Part shown: positions 19,087 to 29,369 of the stretch, one piece after another | Position numbering within the stretch: the first letter of the stretch is position 1 | How the letters are laid out: each line of letters opens with the position of its first letter | From: Rhodospirillaceae bacterium | GTDB lineage: Bacteria > Pseudomonadota > Alphaproteobacteria > Thalassobaculales > Thalassobaculaceae | DNA length: 64,000 nucleotides | Direction: 5' to 3' | Assembly (NCBI GenBank): GCA_018401495.1 | Contig: JAGYJX010000019.1 | Span: forward strand, 186,001-250,000 | Made by a program: the position numbers and the translations under genes | The notes under the pieces: generated by a model | The model's input: the letters and a program-made list of their open reading frames with translations, nothing else | What the model was told of the DNA's origin: nothing | Databases searched by the model: none

Positions 19087-20545
19087 ATGAGCCGGACGAC
19101 GGTGATCCGTAACGCCGACTGGGTGGTGGCCTGGGACCCGACCGGTGGGCCCGACGGAGACCGGCGGCCACGCCTACCGTCGCGGCATCGACGTCGCTTT
19201 CGCGACCACGAGATCGTGCACGTCGGCGCCGGCTTCGACGGTCCCGCCGACGAGACGCATCGACGGCGCCGGGCGGATGGTGATCCCGGGCTTCGTCGAC
19301 ATCCACTCGCACCCGAGCTCGGAGCCCGGCAACAAGGGACTGAACGAGGAGCTCGGCTCGCCGCGGCTCGGGCAATCGTCGCTGTACGAGTACATGCCGG
19401 TGTTCCGGATGTTGCCGGAGGGTGCGGCCCACGCCACCCGCTTCGCGATCTGGGAGATGCTCAGGAGCGGCGTGACCACGTTCTGCGACCTGTCGGGCGC
19501 GCGCGACGGCTGGGTGGAGGAGGTTGCCGAGACCGGCATCCGCGCGGTGCTGTGCCCGATGTACCGGTCGGCGACCTGGACCACCAAGGACGGCCACTCG
19601 GTGGTCTACGACTGGGACGAGGCCGGCGGCGAGCGCGGGCTCGAGCGGGCGCAGTCCAGGTCATCGACGAGGCCGACCGCCACCCGTCGGGACGGATGTC
19701 CGGAATGATGGGACCGTCGCAGATCGACACCTGCACCCCGGCGCTGATCCAGGAGAGCTTCCGGATCGCCCGCGAGCGCGGCATCACCATGCAGATCCAC
19801 GCCGCCCAGAGCGTCGTCGAGTTCAACGAGATGACCCGGCGCCACGGCATGACGCCGATCGAGTGGCTCGACGACCTCGGCGTGCTCGACGCCGGCACCA
19901 TCGTCAGCCACGGCATCTTCCTCAACGACCACCCCTGGCTGCACTGGCCGCAGGCCGACGATTTCGGCCGGCTCGTGCGCTCGGGCGCGGCGGTCGCGCA
20001 CTGCCCGAACGTGTTCTGGCGGCGCGGCATCGCGCTGAACCACGTCGGCCGCTACATGAGCGCCGGCATCCCGCTCGGCCTCGGCACCGACACCTTCCCG
20101 CACAACTTCCTGCACGAGATGGAGATCGCGATGGTGGCCGGCCGGCTCGATGGCCGGCGACTTCACCAACGCCTCGACCTGGCAGATCTTCTACGCCGCG
20201 ACCGTCGGCGGCGCGCGCGCCATCGGCCGTGACGACATCGGCAAGCTGGAGGTCGGCTGCAAGGCCGACATCGTCCTGGTGGACGCGGGGCATCCCTACA
20301 TGCAGCCGCTGCGCGATCCGATTCGCAGCCTGATCTACTCCGCCGGCGACCGCGCGATCACCGACGTGTTCGTCCACGGCCGCCGGATGGTCGACGCCGG
20401 CGAGGTCCACACCATCGACATCGCCGCCACCGCGGCCAAGCTGAACGAGTTGCAGCAGATCACGATCTCGGGGGTTCGCCAGCGCGACTGGGCCGGACGG
20501 GCGATCGACGAGATGACGCCGATGGTGTTTCCGGGCGGCGACTGA
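19087..20545 (+). pseudogene. Amidohydrolase, TrzN/AtzB/cytosine-deaminase-like (five frameshifts)
   Basis: Reads MSRTTVIRNADWVVAWDPTG, then RMVIPGFVDIHSHPSSEPGN (metal-binding HSHP), FAIWEMLRSGVTTFCDLSGA, IQIDTC..ITMQIHAAQSVVEFNEM, GTIVSHGIFLNDHPWLHWPQ, AHCPNVFWRRGIALN, GLGTDTFPHNFLHEMEIAM and KLEVGCKADIVLVDAGHPYM. All are hallmarks of subtype-III amidohydrolases that deaminate or dechlorinate ring compounds. These segments lie in alternating frames, with breaks near 19145, 19200, 19258, 19655 and 20150. The net corrected length is about 485 residues. Active-site residues remain, so sequence errors are possible, but five indels in one gene also fit decay. Confidence 0.72.
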
Positions 20546-20548
20546 CCT

Positions 20549-21592
20549 TCAGGCCCCGAGCGGTTCGAACACCAGCTTCGGGTTCGGGTCGCGTGGATCC
20601 GGCCGCACCTCGGTCATCGAGGCGACCGGCCGCAGCCCGTCATCGGTGAGTTGGCTGACCGACCAGCGGGCGAGGTCGAAGGGAGCCAGCAGGTCGGCGG
20701 CCTGGCGACGGTAAAGGCCGACAAGGTGCGGATGGAACTCGACCACGAACGTCGTGCGGCCGGTCTCGATGATCCGCCGCGCGCCCTCCAGCACCCCGAC
20801 CTCGTGGCCCTCGACGTCGACCTTCACCAGCGTGGGCAGCAACCCCGGTTCGCTGAAGGCGTCGTCGAGCGCCATCATCGGCACGAAGTCATCGACCACC
20901 GAGCGGGTCTCGTGGCGCGCAAAGCGGGCGGTCTGGCCCTCGAGCTGGGTGCCGGTGTTGGCCTCGATCCGCGGCATCATCGACAGGCCGGAGCGGGTCG
21001 AGGCACCGACGTGCAGCACCCGCACCTGATCGAAGGCGTTGATGCTCGCCATCTGCTCGATCAGCGGCACCAGGTCGCGCTGGATCTCCAGGGAGAACAC
21101 CGCGGCGCCGGTGGTGGCCGCGAAGGCGCTGATGAAGCCGACGTTGGCACCGACATCGACGAAGACGTCGCCCGGGCCGAGGCGCCGCGTGACGAAGTCG
21201 ATCAGGGTTCGCTCGTAGAGCTGGCCGTGCCGGTCGACCAGCTTCTTGAACTCGGTCGAGGCGTAGTCGTTGATCGGGAACCGGACCTCGCGACCGTTCG
21301 GCGCCGTCATGCTCCACACCGGGGTCTCGCGGTAGCGCAGCGCCCGATTGTTGATCGCCTGCACCGCCCGGCCCAGGCGCCGCGCGATGTAGGCGGCTAC
21401 GGTGCCGTCGCGCGCCACCTTGGCGCGGTTCAGCTTGCGGCCGAGGGCCTTCAGTTCGTCCCGCGAATACGGCGGCCACTGCGCGACCAGGGCGGCTTCG
21501 ACGTCGCCGGGCTCCTGCACGGCGCGGCGACGGGCGTCGTCGCGGGCGGCGAATTGCAGGGTCGTGAGGGCGGGGCGGGGGCGATCCGACAT
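20549..21592 (-). CDS. FkbM family methyltransferase
   Basis: 347 residues from ATG 21592. The SAM-binding core is clear: VFVDVGANVGFISAFAATTG (motif I), SLEIQRDLVPLIEQM (acidic loop), VVDDFVPMMALDDAF, and TLVKVDVEGHEVGVLEGARR, the FkbM signature with KxDxEG. A helical N-terminal extension of about 100 residues precedes it. FkbM enzymes O-methylate sugars or secondary metabolites. It is closely related to the protein at 23200-24228 (both end DPRDPNPKLVFEP), so the two flank the hydantoinase gene as an opposite-strand pair. Confidence 0.88.
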   Translation of the reverse strand: MSDRPRPALTTLQFAARDDARRRAVQEPGDVEAALVAQWPPYSRDELKALGRKLNRAKVARDGTVAAYIARRLGRAVQAINNRALRYRETPVWSMTAPNGREVRFPINDYASTEFKKLVDRHGQLYERTLIDFVTRRLGPGDVFVDVGANVGFISAFAATTGAAVFSLEIQRDLVPLIEQMASINAFDQVRVLHVGASTRSGLSMMPRIEANTGTQLEGQTARFARHETRSVVDDFVPMMALDDAFSEPGLLPTLVKVDVEGHEVGVLEGARRIIETGRTTFVVEFHPHLVGLYRRQAADLLAPFDLARWSVSQLTDDGLRPVASMTEVRPDPRDPNPKLVFEPLGA

Positions 21593-21733
21593 GGCGGCGA
21601 CTATGGCATCGGACGGTCGCGCGCGCCATCGCGCGCGCGATGCCGTCCGGCGCTCCGGACGGCTTTGTGTTTGCCCGGCGGACCGTGCAAACTCGCGGCC
21701 CGGGCGCTTGAACAGAACCGAAGAGACGGAGCG

Positions 21734-23195
21734 ATGAGCGAGTTCGACGTGATTGTGAAAGGCGGCACCGTGGTGACCGCGTCGGAGACCATGCGCGCCG
21801 ATGTCGGCATCAAGGACGGGCGCATCGTGGCGCTCGCGGAAGCGCTCGGCGGATCGGCGTCGCGCGTCGTCGACGCCACCGGGCGCTACGTCATGCCGGG
21901 CGGCGTCGACAGCCATTGCCACATCGAACAGCCGTCCTCGACCGGCGGCCAGAACGCCGAGACCTGGGAAAGCGGCACCCGCTCGGCGGCCTGCGGCGGC
22001 ACCACCACGGTGATCGCGTTCTCCAGCCAGGAGAAGGGCGAGGGCGTGCGCGCCAAGGTCGAGGCCTATCACGCCAAGGCCAAGCAGGCCTGCATCGACT
22101 ACAGCTTCCACCTGATCGTCTCCGATCCCAGCGACGCGGTGGTCAACGACGAACTGCCGGCGTTGATCGAGGCCGGCCATCGCTCGATCAAGCTGTTCAT
22201 GACCTACCCGAAGAACCGGGTCGACGACCGCGAGATCCTGCGGATCTTCGAGGTGGCGCGCCGGCACGGGGCGCTGGTGTGCGTCCACGCCGAGGCCCAC
22301 GACGCCATCATGTACATGACCGAGAAGCTGCTGGACGCCGGGCTTGGCCAGACCAAGTACCACGCCTGGTGCAAGCCGGCGCTGGTCGAGCGCGAGGCGA
22401 CGACCCGGGTGATCATGCTGGCCGAACTGATGGACCAGCCGATCCAGATCTTCCACGTCACCTGCGAGGAGGCGGCCGAGGAGATCCGCCGCGCCCAGGC
22501 CCGCGGCCTGAAGGTGTTCGCCGAGACCTGCCCGCAGTACTTCGTTCTGACCGCCGACGATCTCGACGCCTCGCAGCGCGAGGGTGCGCAGGCTGATCTG
22601 CTCGCCGGCGCCGCGGTCGGTGGCCGACCAGCAGGCGCTCTGGAACCACGTGCGCACCGGCACGATCGGCAACGTCACCTCCGACCACGCGCCGTACAAC
22701 ATGGACGCGCCGGACGGCAAGTTCTGGGCCGGCGACAACGCCCCGTTCAGCCAGATCGCCAACGGCGTGCCCGGGCTCGAGACCCGCATGCCGATCTGCT
22801 TCCACGAGGGCGTGGTGAAGGGCCGCATCGACCTGCAGCAATTCGTCGCCCTGACCTCGACCAACGCCGCCCGGCTGTTCGGCATCTACCCGCAGAAGGG
22901 CACGATCGCGATCGGCGCCGACGCCGACATCGTGGTCTGGGACGCCGAGAAGAAGGTGCGGATCACCCAGGAGATCCTGCACCACCAGACCGACTACACC
23001 CCGTACGAGGGCATGGACGTGATCGGCTGGCCGGCGGTCACCCTGTCGCGCGGCCGGGTGGTGTGGAACGAGGGCGAGGTCGACTGCCAGGCCGGCTGGG
23101 GCCGGTTCCTGGCGCGCGCGCCGTACGACTACATCAAGCCGCGCGGCGTGTTCCCGACGCCGTTCAACCCGATCACCGGCAAGATCGAGGCGTGA
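21734..23195 (+). CDS. Dihydropyrimidinase / D-hydantoinase (frameshifted)
   Basis: Opens cyclic ureides (dihydropyrimidines, 5-substituted hydantoins) to N-carbamoyl amino acids. Cyclic amidohydrolase features: VVDATGRYVMPGGVDSHCHI (first metal histidines), HRSIKLFMTYPKN (the Lys is carboxylated in the family), VCVHAEAHDAIMY, IQIFHVTCEEAAEEIRRAQA, FAETCPQYFVLT and GNVTSDHAPYNM (the metal Asp). One extra base near 22590 breaks the frame; removing it restores REGARLICSPAPRSVADQQA and a 486-residue protein. It faces the same way as the N-carbamoyl-D-amino acid hydrolase at 26167; together they would convert hydantoins to amino acids. Confidence 0.88.
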
Positions 23196-23199
23196 TCCG

Positions 23200-24228
23200 C
23201 TAAGCCGTTCCTCGATCCTCGCGCGGCTCGAAGACCAGCTTCGGGTTCGGGTCGCGGGGGTCGGGGGTGACGTCGGCCATGCCGACGATCGGCCGCAGGC
23301 CGTCGTCGGTCAACTGCGAGCGGTGCCAGCGGTCCGGTGGGAACGGGGCCAGCAACCGGTCGGCGGTGCCGCCGTAGTTGGCCACCAGGTGCGGGTGGAA
23401 CTCGACCACGAACACCGTCCGGCGCCGCGCGATCAGCCGGCGTGCCCCGTCCAGCACGCCGATCTCGTGCCCCTCGACGTCGAGCTTGACGACCGTCGGC
23501 ACCAGGCCGTCGCCGTCGAACAGGTCGTCGAGAGCGACGGTCGGCACGAAATCGTCGAGCAAGGAGTGCGGGTTGACGGCCTTCGAGCGACCGAGCGCGC
23601 CCTCCAGCTGGGCGCCGGGCGACGCGTCGGCGCGCTTGACCGTGGAGATGCCGGCCGTCGCCGACGCCCCGACGTTCATCGGGCGAATCAGGTCGAAGCC
23701 GTTCAGGGTCGCCATCTGCTCGATCAGGGGGATCAGCTCGCGCTGCATCTCCAGGGCGAACACCGAGGCTCCGGTCGCGGCCGCCATGGCGCTGATGTAG
23801 CCGACATGGGCGCCGACATCGACGAAGATCGTCCGCGGCCCGAGGAACGGGCGCAGGTACCCGATCAGCGCATGCTCGTAAGCGCCGCCGCTTTCGTCGA
23901 CCAGCTTCTTGAAAGCGACCGCGGCGGGCTCGCTCAACGGCATGTGGATCGCTTGGCCGGTGTCGGTGCGCGCCGTCCACACCGCCGGCTTGCCGTAGCG
24001 GGCGGCCCGGGTCTTCAGGTACTCCACGACGTGCGAGATCCGCGCCGACACGTACCAGAGCTCGTTCGATCGCGCGCCCAGGATCTCGGCGAACCGCACC
24101 ATCCGGGAAGCGGCCACCAGGTCGGCCCGCGATTCCGGCGGCCAGACCGACATCAGCAGGAGGTTGGCGTTGTTCGGCCGCTGCACGGCGAACTGCCTGG
24201 CCTGCTCGCGGTTCTGTATGTCCACCAT
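23200..24228 (-). CDS. FkbM family methyltransferase
   Basis: 342 residues from ATG 24228; an in-frame ATG nine codons upstream is possible. It carries IFVDVGAHVGYISAMAAATG, ALEMQRELIPLIEQM, LLDDFVPTVALDDLF and PTVVKLDVEGHEIGVLDGAR, the same FkbM architecture as the 20549-21592 protein, with about 45-50% identity by eye. It ends four bases after the hydantoinase stop (convergent). It is probably in the same transcript as the downstream-facing glycosyltransferase gene at 24294-25882, which lies 65 bp upstream. Together they suggest glycan or lipid decoration. Confidence 0.87.
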   Translation of the reverse strand: MVDIQNREQARQFAVQRPNNANLLLMSVWPPESRADLVAASRMVRFAEILGARSNELWYVSARISHVVEYLKTRAARYGKPAVWTARTDTGQAIHMPLSEPAAVAFKKLVDESGGAYEHALIGYLRPFLGPRTIFVDVGAHVGYISAMAAATGASVFALEMQRELIPLIEQMATLNGFDLIRPMNVGASATAGISTVKRADASPGAQLEGALGRSKAVNPHSLLDDFVPTVALDDLFDGDGLVPTVVKLDVEGHEIGVLDGARRLIARRRTVFVVEFHPHLVANYGGTADRLLAPFPPDRWHRSQLTDDGLRPIVGMADVTPDPRDPNPKLVFEPREDRGTA

Positions 24229-24293
24229 GGCTTTCGTCCTCAGGTCACCCGTCATTCTAACAGACGGCGGGGAGGCGGCGAGACAGCGGAGCC

Positions 24294-25882
24294 TCAGCGC
24301 TGCCGGTAATGTCGATCCCAGAAGCGGGGGGGGACCTGCGGGCGCTTCGGGAACCCGGCCCGGGCGAAATCCCGATCGGAGGCGGCAAACGTCCCGTCCG
24401 GGAACCGCAATTGCCCCGTCGTGTCGTCGATGTGGGTGTCGACGAAGCGGACCGCGTCCAGGATGTCGTCGTCGTCGTTGTCCTCGAGCCACGCGCCGAG
24501 CATCTCGAGATCGGTGGCCGAGGCGGCGTGGCGGTGTCGCGCGACGAGGGCGTCCAGCGGCACCACCGTGTTTCGCAGATCCCGGTGGATCTTGAACAGG
24601 GTGACGACGGATTTCGGGTCGAGCGCGTGGTCCATTGGCGCGTAGTTGGTGAACAGGACGGGCCGGCCGAACAGCATCGGCACGAAGGACATGCCCGAGG
24701 CGGTGCCGATGTGGAATCGGCAGCGGGCGGCGATGCAGACGTCCATCCAGTCGGATTTCAGGGGCGAGTGGGCGTAGTCGAACAGCGCCATCGCTCCCGG
24801 GGCCGGTGTCATCGAAGGGTCGCCGAGGCGAATCACCCGGATTCCTCGGTCTGCGAGATAGGCGACCGCTGGTGCGTAGCTGGCGATCTCAGCATCGCGG
24901 ATGTTGAGGGCGTTGGCGTGGGTGGCGTGCCAGCCCGGCTGGCGCACGTGCAGGGACACGATCGGGGCGTCGGGTGGAATTCCGACGGAGGCGAGCGCGT
25001 CGTCGCCGCGCCGCCGGGTCTCGGGATCGACGGTGAGGGGCGGGCCGATCTCGCGCCAGCGGTCGGCGGCGCGTGACATCAGGTCGGTCACCGAGAGGAT
25101 CGCTCCGGATGCGGTGCGGTAGGCCTTGCCACCGCTGATCGGGTCGACGAACGTCGGCTCCGCCGGCGCCGGCGCCAGCATCGGATCAAGGAGCGACACG
25201 AGATACGGGTTGTGAGGCGAGGCGGACAGCAGGTGCGCGTCGCGCTGGTCGAACACGCCGTCCTGGCAGGCCTGCACCAGGGCCGCCACGATCGCCTGAT
25301 GGCCGATGTTGATCCCGTAGAGCGGCGCCAGCACCATTGTCGGGGACCGGTCGCGCCCGGCCTGTTCGACCCTCGCCCACGCCGCCACCAGGCGATCGCC
25401 GAGCCGGGATTGTCCGAACAGGCCCAGCAGGCGGGCGGTGTGCTCGACCACCGCCTGCATGCCGTCGCTGTCGAGCGATTGCGGCGGCTCCAGTCCAGTC
25501 CCGTCCCGCAGCGCGGACGCCAGCCACGCCTCGACGTCGGCGTCGGGTGCTGACGGCTGTGCGGCGGTGGCGTCGGGCGCTACCGTGGAGGCCGCCAGGG
25601 GCACGGTGCGCGGCCCGCGCCACCACCGCGAGGCGCCGGTCGCCGGGGTGGAACAGCGCGCGGCGCTCCGTCGGCCCGAGCGCCGGCGCCGGGGGCGGCC
25701 TGATGGCCACCAGGCAGGCCGCCAGCGCCATCCGGTAGTCGTGCCCGCACCAGAAGATCAACAGTCGGCGAAGCCGACCGCACCGCCAGCGCCGGGGTGT
25801 CGGCGGCGAGGAACCCCCGGACCATGAGCTGGGTGATGAAGGTCTGTTGTTGCAGTCGCCGGGACTTGTGCTCGGACGGCAT
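24294..25882 (-). CDS. TIGR04372-type putative glycosyltransferase (two frameshifts)
   Basis: The C-terminal 436 residues read continuously and contain YGINIGHQAIVAALVQAC, VSLHVRQPGWHATHANALNI, RDAEIASYAPAVAYLADRGI, VIRLGDPSMTPAPG, FDYAHSPLKSDWMDVCIAAR and FHIGTASGMSFVPMLFGRPV. This is the order typical of the TIGR04372 family, which is related to fucosyltransferase-like GT folds. The N-terminal part starts at ATG 25882 (MPSEHKSRRLQQQTFITQLM). It continues in another frame through FWCGHDYRMALAACLVAIRP before rejoining near 25610. Breaks lie near 25780 and 25610. The N-terminal segment looks like TPR-type helices. Confidence 0.72.
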
Positions 25883-26166
25883 GTGTCCTCGACCACCACG
25901 GACCGGCCGGCTCCCCTTGACCCGGCGCTTTGCGTCCCGGACTGAATAATACAACCGGCGAACCGGGTCACGCCGTCGATCGCGCGGGTGCCCGTCCGAC
26001 CGCGCCGTGCCCGTGGGACGACCGTGAGCGTGACGGTCCCCGGCCGGAGGGTGGTGAGCCAGTGCGGTCGCGCTCGCTCAGTCTTTCCCATCCGGCCCTT
26101 TTACCGCGGGTACCTCGGTCATAGAGTATTCGGAGACATCTCAACTGCACATAAGGAATTGGAAGC

Positions 26167-27099
26167 ATGAGCCGCATCATCACCGTGGGCGCCGCCCAGC
26201 TCGGTCCGATCGCGCCCGAGGAGAGCCGCGTCAGCGCCGTCAACCGAATGATCGAGCTGCTGAAGCAGGCCAAGTCGCGCGGCGTCAAGCTGGTGGTGTT
26301 CCCGGAGCTGGCGCTGACCACCTTCTTCCCGCGCTACTACGAGCAGGACATCTCGAAGATGGACCACCACTTCGAGCGGGGCGACATGCCGACGCCGGAG
26401 ACCCGTCCGCTGTTCGAGAAGGCGAAGGAGTTCGGCATCGGCTTCTACCTCGGCTACGCCGAGCTGACCGAGGACGGCCATCGTTTCAACACCTCGATCC
26501 TGGTCGACGACACCGGCAAGATCGTCGGCAAGTACCGCAAGGTGCATCTGCCCGGCCACTCCGAGTACGACGGCAAGCGTCCCTGGCAGCACCTCGAGAA
26601 GCGCTACTTCGAGCCGGGCGACCTCGGCTTCCCGGTCTGGCGCTCGATGGGCGGCGTCATGGGCATGTGCATCTGCAACGACCGGCGCTGGCCGGAGACC
26701 TACCGGGTGATGTCGCTGCAGGGCGTCGAGATCGTCATGCTCGGCTACAACACCCCGGACGTGAACACCTCGGCGCCCGAGCCCAACCACCTGCGGATGT
26801 TCCACAACCACCTGGTCATGCAGGCCAGCGCCTACCAGAACTCCTGCTTCGTGGTGGCGACCGCCAAGGCCGGCGTCGAGGATGGCTGCATGCTGATCGG
26901 CGGCTCCTGCATCATCCAGCCGTCGGGGGAAATGGTGGCGCTCGCCTCCAGCGTCGGCGACGAGCTGATCACCTCCTCCTGCGACCTCGATCTCGCCAAG
27001 ATGGGCAAGGAGACGGTGTTCAACTTCGCCAAGCACCGCCGCATCGAGCACTACGGCATCATCACCAGCCAAGTCGGGGCCGTCGCCCCGCCGCTCTGA
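26167..27099 (+). CDS. N-carbamoyl-D-amino acid hydrolase (nitrilase superfamily)
   Basis: 310 residues. Hydrolyses N-carbamoyl-D-amino acids to D-amino acid, CO2 and ammonia. The Glu-Lys-Cys triad is visible as VVFPELALTTFFPR (Glu47), GKYRKVHLPGH (Lys125) and GMCICNDRRWPE (Cys170). Blocks such as QHLEKRYFEPGDLGFPV and HFNHHL-type QNSCFVVA match the Agrobacterium D-carbamoylase closely, so the specific assignment is stronger than a generic nitrilase call. It is preceded by a 284-bp AT-richer gap with an AAGGAA-type ribosome-binding site. Upstream genes on the other strand mean it has its own promoter. It completes a hydantoin pathway with the gene at 21734. Confidence 0.92.
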   Translation: MSRIITVGAAQLGPIAPEESRVSAVNRMIELLKQAKSRGVKLVVFPELALTTFFPRYYEQDISKMDHHFERGDMPTPETRPLFEKAKEFGIGFYLGYAELTEDGHRFNTSILVDDTGKIVGKYRKVHLPGHSEYDGKRPWQHLEKRYFEPGDLGFPVWRSMGGVMGMCICNDRRWPETYRVMSLQGVEIVMLGYNTPDVNTSAPEPNHLRMFHNHLVMQASAYQNSCFVVATAKAGVEDGCMLIGGSCIIQPSGEMVALASSVGDELITSSCDLDLAKMGKETVFNFAKHRRIEHYGIITSQVGAVAPPL

Positions 27100-27107
27100 C
27101 CGACCGA

Positions 27108-27138
27108 GGCCGGCCCTTCGCGCCGCGAGGGGCCGGCC
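27108..27138. terminator. Bidirectional hairpin between convergent genes
   Basis: A 9-bp stem GGCCGGCCC / GGGCCGGCC with a 13-base loop lies 8 bp after the carbamoylase stop and 9 bp before the end of the opposing TPR gene. Its sequence resembles the hairpin at 16374-16397. No long T run follows on either strand. Confidence 0.6.
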
Positions 27139-27147
27139 CGCGACGGG

Positions 27148-28421
27148 TTACAGCCCCTTGACGGCCTTGGACCCGATCTTCAGCGGGCGCCGGGTCGCCA
27201 GCAGCAGGCGGGCCTCGTCGGCGCGCCCCTGCTTCAGCAGGGCGTTCAGCAGCGCGTATTCCACCAGGTCGCGCTGGGCGCGGCTGCCGCCGATGCGCTC
27301 GTGCCCGGACATCGCCTTCACCAGGTGTCCGGTGGCGGCTTCCCATTCTCCCAGCGCCATCGCCCGGAAACCCTCCGCGAGGGTGCGGACCACATCGGCT
27401 GCCGGGCCCTTGGCATCGGCGATGATCCGCGCCAGCGCCTCGCCGTTGCCGGCCATGGCGTGGGCGAGGGCCGCGTGCACGTCGGCGAACGCGATACCCG
27501 GGTTCGGGAACAGCCGGGCGGCGGCGTCGCTGACCTGCCGCCAACGCTCGGCCGGGACTGTGACGCCGGCCAGCTCGGCGCGGTACAGCAGCGAGGCGGT
27601 GTCGGTGATCAGGTTGAGCGCCGGCCCCCAGGCCGCCCCGGGGCGACGTCGGCATCGAGCACCCGCCACATGGTCCCGGTGTCGCCGCGCTCGAGCGCCC
27701 ACAGCGCCACGTGCCAGGAGATGTGGCAGTGCAGCTGGCCGCTCTTGTCGTAGCCGCGTCGCCAGGCGTCGATGTAGGCGTAGCCGGCCTCGGTCTCGCC
27801 GGCCTCGTAATAGACGTGGGAGCGGATGTGGGCGGCGTGGGCGTTGCGCGGCTCAAGCGCCAGCGAGCGCTCGATGGTCGCGGTCGCCGGGCCGGTCTGC
27901 CCGGCCTCGACCTGCGAGAACGCGTGCTGGCACAGGAACCACCAGTCGTCGCCGTAGTGCGGCGCCAGCATGCTGGTGAAGGCGAGCTGCTCGGCCTCGC
28001 GTCCCGGCTGGCCGCTGAAGCCGATCATGCCGAACACGCCGGTGCAGGTCTGGGCGATCATGGCGTCGCGCGGGTGCTCCAGCAGATGCGCGCGGATCGC
28101 GGCGTAGGCCGCCGGCCCCTGTCCCGACACCAGCAGCGACAGCGCGTTCAGGTGTGCGGCCTCGCGCGCCGGCAGGCCGTCGGCCAGCGCCCGGGCGGCG
28201 GCCAGCGGCGTGGCGGCGTCGTCGCCCCGGCCCATGGCCTGGCGGATCCGCGCGAGGCCGATGTGGCCGAGCGCGAAGCCTTCGTCGGCGGCGACCGACG
28301 AGGCGAAGGCCTCCTCGACACCCGGCATCGCGCCGATGAAGCGGTCGACGCCGGCGACGTAGGCGTCGCGCGCCGCCGGGGAGGAAGTGGAGAGGGTGTT
28401 TCCGTAGCGATCCTGGAGCAT
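27148..28421 (-). CDS. TTC38-like tetratricopeptide repeat protein (frameshifted)
   Basis: From ATG 28421 (MLQDRYGNTLSTSSPAARDA). About 424 residues after correction, made of helical repeats with the order ARDAYVAGVDRFIG, FALGHIGLARIRQAMGRGD, YGDDWWFLCQHAFSQVEAG, LALEPRNAHAAHIRSHVYYE and SGQLHCHISWHVALWALERGD. This is the TTC38 (TPR 38) arrangement found in bacteria and animals; no enzymatic activity is known. The frame breaks near 27637, where adding one G to GGGG restores DVAPGAAWGPALNLITD. It is followed by the hairpin that also ends the carbamoylase gene. Confidence 0.82.
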
Positions 28422-28506
28422 CTGGCGATCCCGTCCCTTGGTTTCGGCGGCGTGTTCTGCGCCCGCGCGGGTGTCGCCCCCGCCCGGTCGTGACGCGTTC
28501 GTTGCG

Positions 28507-29172
28507 CTAACGGCACACGCCATGGGGTCCCATGTCCAGGTGGAAATGGTCGCGGTGGGCGGCGTTGTAGTCGGGACCCAGCACGGCCCGGAACAGCCCG
28601 CAGGCGCCGTCGCGGATCTCGCGCAGGAACGCCCGCTCGCCGGGGCTGCCGTCCCAGCCGTCCAGCAGGGTGACGCGGCGGCCGTCGGCCAGGCGGAAGC
28701 CGGCGATGTCGATGGCGTTGGCGGTGGCATGCTGGCTCGGCCGGCCGGTTGGCCCGCCGCCGATCCGGCGGCAGGAATACGTGCCGAGGTGGTCGATGCG
28801 GGCGAGCGGGCTGCCGAGGTGACGGTCGGCGGCGGGGGCGACCACCTCGCGTTCCCAAAGGTACAGCGCCGCCGCCACCGGGCAGGTGACGCGCACCGCG
28901 CCGGAATAGGGGACGGTCGATCGCTGCACCTCGACGGCGTTCAGGAGCCCGCAGAACGGGCCGGTGCGGCGGCTCTCGATCGGTCGGGTCTGGAGCGCCG
29001 ACAGTTCCAGCACCCCGCGGCAGAGCAGCGGGTCGTCGCGCAGCGCCGCCAGCTGGAAGCCGGTGGCGAGACCGAGCGGCCGCGACAGGTCGAGGCGCTC
29101 GTACGGCAGATGCTCCGGGGGGATCGGGTGGCGCCCTATGACGGTGGTCAGGGCGACCACCAGGACCAGCAC
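28507..29172 (-). CDS. Extensin-like family protein (M15-like fold)
   Basis: 221 residues from GTG 29172; an open frame extends about 35 codons further upstream without a standard start and would include an N-terminal hydrophobic helix (LPLLAVLVLVVALTTVIG), so the true start is uncertain. It carries the extensin-like C-terminal domain: CPVAAALYLWEREVVAPAAD, HLGTYSCRRIGGG, SQHATANAIDIAGFRLADG (His and Asp ligands) and AHRDHFHLDMGPHG (His ligand). This His...Asp...His layout resembles D-Ala-D-Ala carboxypeptidases of the MEROPS M15 type, so peptidoglycan hydrolysis in the periplasm is plausible. It is divergent from tlyA. Confidence 0.82.
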   Translation of the reverse strand: MLVLVVALTTVIGRHPIPPEHLPYERLDLSRPLGLATGFQLAALRDDPLLCRGVLELSALQTRPIESRRTGPFCGLLNAVEVQRSTVPYSGAVRVTCPVAAALYLWEREVVAPAADRHLGSPLARIDHLGTYSCRRIGGGPTGRPSQHATANAIDIAGFRLADGRRVTLLDGWDGSPGERAFLREIRDGACGLFRAVLGPDYNAAHRDHFHLDMGPHGVCR

Positions 29173-29369
29173 GGCCAGCAGCGGCAGGGCGGCGCCGGCG
29201 GCTATCCGGCCGATGCCGCCGCGGCCGCGATCGTCCGAGGGCGGCTGGTTCGATGGCTCGTCGATGGCGTCCTCCCTGCTGGGCAGGCTCTGATCCGATG
29301 CGCGGGATGCTATGGTCGAAACGCGGCCGCGGCGTGGCCGCTCCGTGCCGAAACCTGGATACCGCTCGC

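Noticed and set aside
20651..23203. An 850-residue open frame
   Set aside because: Its start is antisense to an FkbM gene; only the part from 21734 to about 22590 is the real hydantoinase.
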